A program made the position numbers and the translations under genes. The notes beneath the pieces were generated by a model. That model had not been told where the DNA came from. It was given only the letters and a program-made list of their open reading frames with translations, and ran no database searches. Below, in pieces: positions 35,606 through 44,444 of a stretch of 64,000 nt of DNA (its first letter is position 1; each line of letters opens with the position of its first letter). Source of the DNA: Strongylocentrotus purpuratus (Eukaryota; Echinodermata; Echinoidea; Camarodonta; Strongylocentrotidae); NCBI RefSeq assembly GCF_000002235.5, contig NW_022145613.1, positions 12,940,981 through 13,004,980 on the forward strand, written 5' to 3'.

Positions 35606-36620
35606 CTAGATTTGTAATACTTGTTTGGAACAAGTATAGGTGGGCTGGTTCAACTAAAATTTGAGACAAAATGAAGGGCGCATTTGAGATAGCTAATCGT
35701 CTCAGCTACAACATACTCATGGTTCATTTTTAACGAAGCTAAAACGACGGAGATATTGCTCGCGAAAGACGGGAATGTAGAATCCAGTTTTGAGAAAAAG
35801 TCATGTCCCGTAGAGAATACACACAAAATGTGAAAAATTGACATGCCTCCTTTAATCGCAACAATACGCCATGATTCCTTTGTCGAATTGAATGTTTTTG
35901 TAGTAAATTGTCTCAGCTAGAACATATTAAAATTTGAAAGAAAATTGATCAATATTTACAGAGATACAATCAATTTTCCAAATATATGATGACGTCATAA
36001 TATGCAAATTGAAATTTTGAGTTCGGAGGCCATTATGATGAGGTCATGAGTTAATTGAGGGTCAAATGAGACATGAAATCATATCTCCGACTCATACTTT
36101 ATCAAGATATGAAAACAAATTGAGGTCATCTTGCATCCTAAAGAGCTACAATGGATTTTGTATAGGCATATTTTTGCCCATATATGCTATGTATTACAAG
36201 AGCTCGCGCGCACGGAAATTTATGTTTAACGGTCGATCATACCGTCATTAATAGTCATAAAGAGATAAACATGGTATCAATTTGTTTGTAAAAATATGTG
36301 GAATATTATGAAAGAAAAAAATGGCGATTCTATGTTGCGTAAAAGTTTTACGCGCGAAAACGCACGTTTTTTGACCTGAAATTGACCGGACGGATATTGA
36401 CCTCGATCATGATAAATATGAACGAGAAAAAGCTTTTGGTTATGAAGATATGATCATGAGTTGATTTTTACAAAATGGCGCCTAGATGACGTCATCAGTG
36501 AAGGTCAATGTTAAAAACGTTATTGTGCTTTGTACATATGCCTATACATATGTGTGCCAAATTTCAAGGCATTTAATCGAACCATTTTCAAGTTATCTTG
36601 CTAACAAAAAAGTGGTTAGA
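35606..36620 (-). mobile_element. Helitron-like unit 14 (family C), lacking the GC-rich hairpin
   Basis: Left end CTAGATTTGTAATACTTG and hairpin partner CAAGTATAGGTGGGCTG; right end GTGGTTAGA (minus TCTAACCAC). It is nearly identical to unit 23, but the GC-rich inverted repeat is missing: AAAACGCACG at about 36356 runs straight into TTTTTTGACCTG. Family C units have no GAT tract and no tRNA-like module. Confidence 0.8.
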
Positions 36621-36641
36621 AATAAGAAAAATATTTAATAA

Positions 36642-37816
36642 CTAGATTTGTAATACTTGTTTGGAACAAGTATAGGTGGGCTGATCCAACAAAAAATTGA
36701 GACAAAATAAAGGGTACATTTGAGAAAGCTTTTTGTCTCAGCTACAACATACTCGAAGTTCAGCGTAAATGAAGCAAAAACAACGTAGATATTGCTCGCG
36801 AAAGACGGGAATGTAGAATCGAGTTTTGAGAAAAAAATCATGTCCCATAGAGAATACACGCAAAATGTGAAAATTGACATGCCTCCTTTAATCACAAAAA
36901 TACGCCATGATGCTTTTGTCAAAATTAACAATTGTGAACTGTGCATTTGTAGAACATTGTCTCAGCTAAAACATATACAATTTTGGAAGAAAATTGATCA
37001 ATATTAAGAGAGATACTATCAATTTTCCAAAAATACGATGACAACATAATATGCAAATTGAAATTTTGAGTTCGGAGGCCATTATGATGACGTCATGAGT
37101 TAATTGAGGGTAAAATAAGACATGAAATCATATCTCCAATTTATATTCTATCACAATTTGAAAAAAGAATTAGGGTGACCTTGCATCCTAAAGAGCTACA
37201 ATGGACTTTGTGTAGGCATGTTTTTGTCCATATATTCTATGTAATACAAGAGCTCGCACGCACAGAAATTTATGTTAAAAGGTCAATCATTCCGTTATTA
37301 ATAGTCATAAAGAGACAAACATGGTATTAAATTGTTTGTAAAAATATGTGGAATATTATGAAAGAAAAAAAATGGCGATTCTATGTTGTGTAATAGTTTT
37401 ACGCGCGAAAACGCGCGCGCATGCGCGTGTGCGCGATTTTTTATAAAATGCTTAGAATGGCCTAAAACGTATGCAAAATGATTTTGAGACGATTTTGAGC
37501 ATTTTAAAATTTTGCGCGCGTATTGACGCGCGGAGGTACGCGCACGCGCGCGTTTTTTGACCTGCAATTGACCGGACGGAAATTGACCTTGATCATGATA
37601 AATATGAATATGAAATAACCTTTGGTTATAAAGATATGGTCATGAGTTGATTTTCGTAAAATTTTACAAAATGGCGCCTAGATGACGTCATCAGTGAAGG
37701 TCAATGTTGAAAACGTTATTGTGCTTTGTACATATGCCTATACATATGTGTGCCAAATTTCAAATTATTTGATTGAGCCATTTCCAAGTTATCTTGCCAA
37801 CAAAAAAGTGGTTAGA
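36642..37816 (-). mobile_element. Helitron-like unit 15 (family C)
   Basis: Complete family C unit with the GC-rich inverted repeat at 37400-37558. Nearly identical to unit 24, and followed by C-type hairpins as that unit is. Confidence 0.8.
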
Positions 37817-37875
37817 AATAAGAAAAATATATAATAAATAAATAAATAAATAAAGGCAATTCTAACGAAATTATA

Positions 37876-38584
37876 AGGTGGTCTGTACGTTATACAGCCC
37901 ACCTGATAATAAATAAAGGCAATTCTAACGAAATTATAAGGTGGTCTGTACGTTATACAGCCCACCTGATAATAATAATAATAATAAAGAAAGAAAATTC
38001 TGACGAAAACAATAGGTGATCTGTTTTCAACAGACCACCTAATAATAAAGAAAGAAAATTCTGACGAAAACAGGTGATCTGTCGTTGACAGACCACCTAA
38101 TAATAAATAAATAAATAAAGAAAGAAAATTCTGACGAAAACAATAGGTGATCTGTCGTTGACAGACCACCTTATAAATAAAGAAAATTCTGACGAAAACA
38201 ATAGGTGATCTGTTTTCAACAGACCACCTAATAATAAAGAAAGAAAATTCTGACGAAAACAATAGGTGGTCTGTTGATAACAGACCACCTAATAATAAAT
38301 AAAGAAAGAAAATTCTGACGAAAACAATAGGTGATCTGTCGTTGACAGACCACCTAATAAATAAATAAATAAAGAAAGAAAATTCTGACGAAAACAATAG
38401 GTGATCTGTCGAAAACGACAGACCACCTAATAAATAAAGAAAGAAAATTCTGACGAAAACAATAGGTGATCTGTCGTTGACAGACCACCTAAAAAATAAA
38501 TAACAATCTTGACGAAATCAATAGGTGATACGTAGACTTCGTTACGTTTCACCTAATGATACGTATACTTCGTACACATCACCT
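37876..38584. repeat. Cluster of 11-12 spacer hairpins of all three types
   Basis: Two C-type hairpins (37876-37904, 37939-37967) are followed by eight B-type ones (starting near 38013, 38070, 38144, 38202, 38262, 38329, 38399 and 38463), one A-type (38523-38554) and a partial A-type (38558-38584). Each has the same architecture: A-rich lead, GACGAAA-type box, hairpin, AATAA. Loops and inner base pairs vary (GTCGTTGAC, GTTTTCAAC, GTTGATAAC, GTCGAAAACGAC) while arms are kept. Type follows position: C beside family C unit 15, A beside the A-like unit 16. Confidence 0.85.
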
Positions 38585-39619
38585 AATGATTCCTTCAAAA
38601 TTTGCAATTTCAACTTTCGATTGCAAATTTCGATATGATCCCAACATCTGATCGAAAAACAAAGTACACCGTTTTTATAGCCCATGGTCTCAGCTATAAC
38701 ATACCCCAATTTGGGAGAAAACAGAGCACACATAAGATAGATAGTGCTCATAGATGAATGCCATGTAGATTCATGATGTGAACGAAATTCACCTTCCATA
38801 GACATAACACGCAAATGACGAAAATTCTGACATGTGGCCTTTAATTGAATTTTGTACTATGATGAACGCATTAAAATGAAACTTAGTGAAAAGTGATCTT
38901 GTAGAGAATTGCCTTATCTACAACATATCGATATTTCAAAGAGAATCGATGAATATTGAGAGAAATACACTACATTTTCCATAAATACAATGACGTCATA
39001 ATATGCAATTTTGTATTTTTGACTTCCAAGGCCATTATGATGACGTTAAGATGTACTTAATGGCCAAATGAGATATGAAATCATACCTCCGACTCATACT
39101 CTATCTAAATATGACAAAAAAATTGGCAATCCCTATTCATCCCAATGGACTTTTTATAGGCATGTTTTTGCCCATATATGCAATGTATTACAAAAATCGC
39201 GCGTACGGACGGTTATCTTGAACGGACGCTCATTCCGTTTTTAATAGTGATAAAGAGCTAAACATGGTATCAAATTTTCCGGAAAAATATGAGGAATATT
39301 CGGCCAGAAGCTTTTGCGGAGAAATTATTTTTCGTTCGGCCGTGACGAACGAAAACGTGCAAAAATGCGCGTTTTGCGTGATTTTTTATGAAATGCTTAT
39401 AATGGCCTGAAACGTATGCAAAAAAAATTTAAGACGATTTAGAGCATTTTAAATTTTTGCGCGCGCATTAACGCGCGCACGAACGCGTACGCGCGCGTTT
39501 ACGCACGTTTATTGACCTAAAATTGACCGGACGGATATTGATTTTAATCATGATAAATATGATTGAAAAATTACAATCCGTTATGAAAATATGATCATTA
39601 GTTGATTTTCACAAAATGG
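38585..39619 (-). mobile_element. Helitron-like unit 16 (family A-like), broken on both sides
   Basis: No CTAG hairpin end is present; the copy begins inside the unit after the hairpin cluster. It is cut at CACAAAATGG (39619), where the usual CGCCTGGATGACG should follow. GC-rich inverted repeat at 39350-39510, plus a small TTCGTTCG..CGAACGAA hairpin near 39331. It is nearly identical to 61065-62020 in unit 27. Confidence 0.75.
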
Positions 39620-39622
39620 TAG

Positions 39623-39904
39623 GGTTTTCTATGAAGGCGTCGAAGTAAGTCACCCTCTAACAGTGATTAACAATAAATTCTCCCAACCATTTTTGAATTT
39701 CCCCAACCGTTTTTCCATGAGAAAAATGTATAAAACAGGCTATAAAAATCTGTCAACACTTAACACTGGAATGGAATGTAGAGCCATTTTATTGCTTTGT
39801 GACGATTTAACATTGACCTAAAATGTAATTAAATTGTCCTTGTCTTGATGATGAACAGGCTTTGACAAGTAGCATAATAGAAGTAGAATAATATAGTTGG
39901 GAGA
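39623..39904. repeat. Copy of HYR-locus intron segment
   Basis: Almost identical to 41296-41580 (GGTTTTCTATGAAGGCGTCG, then ACAGTGATTAACAATAAATT). It begins directly at the broken edge of unit 16 and stops where the next repeat starts. Confidence 0.85.
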
Positions 39905-40344
39905 AATAATGAGGATAAGATACCTCAGATAATAATTACAATTTAAAAAAAGAACGCGAACAAATCAGGTGAATCAAAAGACCATGGATAATTATTCTGA
40001 CAAACTTATTACATGCCGTACTCCCACTCAATACAAATACAGAAGAAGAAAAAAAAACAGGGATTTCTTTTTATTGTCCTCAATATGCCCGGTTTGAATA
40101 AAAGGCCGAACCCAATCTCGCTAATAAAGGTTACATACCTTTGGTAAGTTCATGGTTAACAAATTGGGTCTTCTTTACAGTTTCTAGTGAAAAGTTGGAA
40201 ATTTGAATTATCCCTAATAATCTCATCATAAAAGCTATCTGAAACAATTTATCCCAACTTATCATCTTATAAAGGAGGGGGTAATAAAGTTTATTTCTTT
40301 TTCGTTATCCTAATGCAATCTGTACACGTATACCGTGGAAAGGG
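39905..40344. repeat. 440-bp direct repeat, first copy
   Basis: Matches 43246-43682 with only a few differences, starting AATAATGAGGATAAGATACC and ending near TACCGTGGAAAG. The two copies bracket the HYR exons, so they are either a dispersed repeat or the ends of a local duplication. No terminal structure or coding content was recognised. Confidence 0.85.
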
Positions 40345-40831
40345 ATGTTTAAAATATCAGAGAAAGAGCGAAATCATTACCGGTACTCATGAAGTTGGAC
40401 TACGTTTATCCTGATTGATTTTGAAAATAGGGAAAAAAAATTTCTGGGCATGATTTGTATTCGTTCATTTGGTTAAAATGTAGTAAACTTCATGGAATGA
40501 GAAAGTTGCACTCGGCGTTCCGTAAATCAGTGAACTAAAATATGCCCAATTATACCGTGACTGTTTTTTTTCCTTTCTTCTTATTTCGTTTGTTATCTTC
40601 TATCAAAAAATTGGTTCTCGTTATCGGTGAGAAGGGACTATCCAAAATATGTTGGAGTTAGAAGTAATGCATGTTAAAGGTGTTTATCACCGAGCACGTA
40701 CACAATTATACTCAGCAAAAGCCCATACCTTTACCACAGCAATCTTTCACACTAAAATAGAAGAAACTTCATGGTATGGTGAATTATACTTCCTCACAAA
40801 AACGTGATGGAAATCGTATCACAAAGATTAC
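40345..40831. other. Intron-like sequence
   Basis: AT-rich host DNA between the direct repeat and the donor of the HYR exon. Nothing else recognised. Confidence 0.5.
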
Positions 40832-41104
40832 CTGTAATAATATAGATTCCTGTGCATGTCTTATTCAATACGTCATCATAGATGAGGGCAACCACGTCAT
40901 GGGTTCCTATGGACACACTGCTTCCAAATGGGGAACCTCCAAGTGTAAGATTAACCGAGACACCACCTCCGTGATATCTGTAACCACTTGCAGATTTGGT
41001 GACGTCATCTGCTCCGAAATCTGGGTTAAAGGTATACGTCGCCTTGTCCACATCTGTGCTTACATTGCGATTCAAGTCTGGACAATTCACAGGCAACTCG
41101 GTAA
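40832..41104 (-). CDS. HYR domain exon, 91 codons, phase 1-1
   Basis: On the minus strand, acceptor TTTTGGCAG at 41105 and donor ACAG/GTAATC at 40831 bound 273 nt open in one frame, phase 1 on both sides. The peptide has LPVNCPDLNRNV near the start, FGADDV and VNLTLGGSPF in the middle, and VALIYDDVLNKTCTGIY at the end. This follows the HYR pattern: an initial CP, a GxxxxxGxxxVxxxxxD strand near the end, and a closing cysteine. HYR domains are extracellular and occur in tandem in hyalin-type cell-adhesion proteins, each often on its own symmetric exon. Upstream in the transcript is the exon at 42199-42465. Downstream the intron would hold the Helitron array. The rest of the gene lies outside what can be recognised. 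Confidence 0.75.
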
Positions 41105-41149
41105 CTGCCAAAATATCCAAAATGTAAAAAAATGAAGACAAAAATTAGT

Positions 41150-41740
41150 TAAAGTGACTCGGTAACATTGTTGAAGGTTGATGAAAAAAATTGCTTAATT
41201 TGTGTATAAAATGTTACTTACTATATTCCTTTTACTATACTAACCCTCTGACATGCAAAAAATCCTGAACAAATTCTCAAACCACAAAGATATCTATGGT
41301 TTTCTATGAAGGCGTCGAAGTGAGGCACCCTCTAACAGTGATTAACAATAAATTCTCTCAACCATTTTTGAATTTTCCCAACCGTTTTTTCATGAGAAAA
41401 ATATATAAAACAGGCTATAAGAATCTGTCAAAACTTAACTGTCGGGAATGGAATGTAGAGCCATTTTATTGCTTTGTGACGATTTAACATTGACCTAAAA
41501 TGTAATTAAATTGTCCTTGTCGTGATGCTGAACATGCTTTGACAAGTAGCATAATAGAATTAGAATAATATAGTTGGGAGAATTAAGGAATCGATCAGAT
41601 CAGTTTTTCCCAATTTGTACCATGAATAATGATTCGTTTTCACTCAAATTTTCAGATTATCTTTAATTGTACATCTGGGATTGAAGTCACTACCTTAGCG
41701 CCACTATCTCTCATCTGAACAATGTTACAAAGTCCCTTTA
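41150..41740. repeat. Intron segment shared with 8.9-9.4 kb and 39.6-39.9 kb
   Basis: It begins GACTCGGTAACATTG and contains CCATTTTTGAATTTTCCC, TATTGCTTTGTGACGATT and ATCGATCAGATCAG. The copy at 39623 is close; the copy at 8915 is more diverged. It lies in the intron between the two HYR exons. Confidence 0.8.
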
Positions 41741-42198
41741 ATTTTGACAATTATTTGTATATGTGTATAATAAATGATATCCTAAATTGAATCTCAATGC
41801 AACTATAAACAATCATATTTTTGCTGGATAGGATGCCTTCACGATATGCCACAAACTGTGCATTTCTTGCCTTATCCATAATTTTGCAACTGTTTTGGAG
41901 GAAAGTTGTGACTTGTGGAACAATTATATGACACAAAACTATTATGATGAAAATACATATATTTTACTACTAGGGCATGATAAAAGGCGTACGTGAGTTT
42001 TCTATGTCGAATGGTCAAGTAACTAAATTTTGGCAATCAACCATTACAAACCATTTCGAAACGCTGAATTGAGTGACTAAATAAGGCTCTGATTTGGACT
42101 GATAATACACGATGTATGTGGTAAATTCAATATGATAGTACTTTATTCAACGGCCAACTAAAAATGGCCGGGAACTAGCATTACATGTTCATACTTAC
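41741..42198. other. Intron sequence
   Basis: AT-rich DNA between the duplicated intron segment and the donor of the next HYR exon. No other feature recognised. Confidence 0.5.
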
Positions 42199-42465
42199 GT
42201 GTGTTCTCTACATAGAAGAGACAAGTAGCTACATTCTGACAAGTATCTTCTGCGAACAGTGTAACAGGTGTGTGTCCTGGAGGGAACAAGTCTCCGTCCT
42301 GACCCTTTGTGACGTTGTACGAGATACCACTTGGGTCAACGTTATCATCCACGTAGGTGTATTCGCTTCCAAAAGTCAGTCCGAGAAAGGAATTTGGTAA
42401 GAAAAATCTTGTCGTTACATTTGAACATGTCACATTTGGTGGATCCATGTCAAGCGTACAAGGGC
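42199..42465 (-). CDS. HYR domain exon, 89 codons, phase 1-1
   Basis: Acceptor CACTTCCAG at 42466 and donor ACAC/GTAAGTAT at 42198 bound 267 nt open in one frame, phase 1 at both ends. The peptide starts CTLDMDPPNVTCSNVTT, continues with DDNVDPSGISYNV, and ends FPPGHTPVTLFAEDTCQNVA then CLFYV. This is a complete HYR pattern: paired cysteines at the start, the FPPGxxxVTxxAxD strand, and the closing C-x-F-x-V. Several NxT and NxS sites fit a secreted, glycosylated protein. It precedes the 40.8 kb exon in the minus-strand transcript with an intron of about 1.1 kb. This is the most confident host exon in the window. Confidence 0.85.
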
Positions 42466-43245
42466 CTGGAAGTGGAATAAGTGAAAAAGAACAGACCGTG
42501 TCAGCAATAAAACTGTGTATCACAGAACAATCGCTTTTCATGTAATCAAAACAAACCTTCGCGTGCAGGCGCGCCGGAAGCAGTTTGGGATTGGGGGGGG
42601 GGGTGGGGCTAACATTCCATGGAGCTCACCTTTCAGGGGCAATGACGTAATGACGTAAACTATTGTTGATACAAACTGAATTTTGTAAATGGATTTCATT
42701 TGCCCTCTTTTTTTGTTTCCCTTTTCCCCCTCCTCTTTCTTACTTTTTCTCTCCTATTTATTTTTCTTCGCTTTATTCCTTTCATCATTCTATCAATGTC
42801 ACTAATAAATGTCTCAATTTTATATTTGCCTATTTTACATTGGACTATTTGAATGTATTTCATATTGGCAAATTTGAGAAATATCAGCTTTTACCCGTGA
42901 CTTTTATTTTGTAATACAATACAATTTGTAAATGTATTTGAAATTTTAGAGCCCTTTACTCAGTTTTACTTATTCATGGGGCGTCATGCATATGATATTC
43001 TTCCACATGGAAATGAAAATATTTAGAAAGTGCGACAATACTTTTACTATATAATAAATCTTCTTTAAAAGATGGAAAGAACTGATTTGTAATATGCAAT
43101 ATCTAATTCCTTTAGACAAGATTGCTAGAACGCTAAGGATCGCCATTGATTTGAACGACTCCATTGGTATGAATCATTCAGGAGCACACCTTCGACTTAA
43201 TTTCCTAGCAATCTGGATATAATAATATATTATATTAGGAACAAA
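42466..43245. other. Intron-like DNA with a poly-G repeat
   Basis: Contains a G-rich run at 42593-42603 preceded by GCGCGCCGGAAGC and followed by TTTCAGGGGCAATGACGTAA. That last motif recurs at 43695-43720, so the two may belong to related small repeats. The remainder is AT-rich without recognisable coding sequence. Confidence 0.45.
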
Positions 43246-43682
43246 ATAATGAGGATAAGATACCTCAGATAATAATTACAATTTTAAAAAAGAACGCGAA
43301 CAAATCAGGTGAATCAAAAGACCATGGATAACTATTCTGACAAACTTATTACATGCCGTACTCCCACTCAATACAAATACAGAAGAAGAAAAAAAAAAAC
43401 AGGGATTTCTTTTCTTTGTCCTCAATATGCCCGGTTTGAATAGAAGGCCGAACCCAATCTCGCTAATAAAGGTTACACACCTTTGGTAAGTTCATGGTTA
43501 ACAAATTGGGTCTTCTTTACTGTTTCTAGTGAAAAGTTGAAAATTTGAATTATCCCTAATAATCTCATCATAAAAGCTATCTGAAACAATTTATCCCAAC
43601 TTATCATCTTATAAAGGAGGGGGTAATAAAGTTTATTTCTTTTTCGTTATCCTAATGCAATCTGTACACGTATACTGTGGAA
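43246..43682. repeat. 440-bp direct repeat, second copy
   Basis: Second copy of 39905-40344, same orientation, with a few single-base differences and a slightly longer A-run. Confidence 0.85.
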
Positions 43683-43836
43683 AGATTCCAGGGGGCTTAC
43701 CTTCCAGGGGCAATGACGTAATGAGCACAACAAAAAACAAAAAATCGGGGGGGGGGCAGAAGAAAATTCTTTATTGACCACCACTTTTACATGGCCCCCG
43801 GAACGTTTTTCGAAGTGGAGTAATATGGACTCATAG
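43683..43836. repeat. Small poly-G repeat
   Basis: Contains CTTCCAGGGGCAATGACGTA and a G-run near 43747, resembling the repeat near 42600. It ends at the foldback element. Confidence 0.4.
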
Positions 43837-43966
43837 TTTTTAGATTCTGCACGACGAGAACGCGAACTGCCTTTTAAAGGCAATGTGACGTCACTGCCAG
43901 TGCCTTAAAAGGACGTCACATCGCCTTAAAAGGGCAGTCTACGTTCTCGTCGTGCAGAATCTAAAA
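43837..43966. mobile_element. 130-bp foldback element
   Basis: TTTTAGATTCTGCACGACGA on the left is matched by its exact complement on the right. Arms run about 57 bases with few mismatches, through ACTGCC, TTTTAAGG and GTGACGTC. The high arm identity suggests a fairly recent palindromic MITE. Confidence 0.85.
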
Positions 43967-43974
43967 GTTCCTAA

Positions 43975-44310
43975 TAACGATCAGGTTGAGCGTAGCAAGC
44001 GTAAATTCCCGTTGGGTCCAGGGGCTGAGCCCCCGGGAGCTCAGGGTTTTTAGGCATTAAATAACGGTCAGATGAGCATATTTATATACCTTAATTGTGA
44101 ACTGGCAGGTCACAAAATTGCAGAGGGTTCAGGGGGCAGAGCCCCCGGAAGCTCAGGTTTTTTTGATGTATTCAATAACGGTAACGGTCAGATGAGCATC
44201 CAGGGGCCCGCCGTAGGGCCATTGGTGGGGTTCAAGGGACAGAGCCCCTGAAAGTTCAGGGGTTTTAGGTATTTAATTACGGTCAGATAAGGAGCCAAGG
44301 GCCCTCTTTA
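43975..44310. repeat. Three tandem CAGGGGCTGAGCCCC units
   Basis: Three imperfect copies of about 110 bases carry GTTCAGGGGGCAGAGCCCCC or similar, AGCTCAGG, TTTTAGG and AACGGTCAGATGAGCA. Each holds a GGGGC..GCCCC hairpin. The tract lies between the foldback and the truncated Helitron end and may be part of the same composite insertion. Confidence 0.75.
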
Positions 44311-44328
44311 AGGCCTTGTAAACTTTGA

Positions 44329-44406
44329 AGATCTATCATCATGGCAAGTTTCATGATAATGGCTTTAGCCATTCTTGAGATATCCTGCGAACAAAATTGA
44401 GGAAGA
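44329..44406 (-). mobile_element. Truncated Helitron-like 5' end (unit 17, family A)
   Basis: Only the last ~78 bases of a family A unit are present, from ATCTATCATCATGGCAAG to GAGGAAGA. Its left neighbour is the GGGGCC tandem repeat. It may be the other half of unit 16, with about 85 bases of the usual unit sequence missing between the two edges. Confidence 0.7.
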
Positions 44407-44444
44407 ATAATAATAATTTCTTCTATACAGACACAAAATAAATA

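Noticed and set aside
37789-38397. 202-codon minus-strand frame with repeated RSPIVFVRIFF peptides
   Set aside because: It is the translation of the tandem hairpin modules; the peptide repeat mirrors the DNA repeat and shows no coding signature.
37876-38584. CRISPR-like appearance of regularly spaced hairpins
   Set aside because: The repeated part is the hairpin plus A-rich lead, the intervening sequence is simple TAA/AAAT repeat with no unique spacers, and the context is an animal repeat array.
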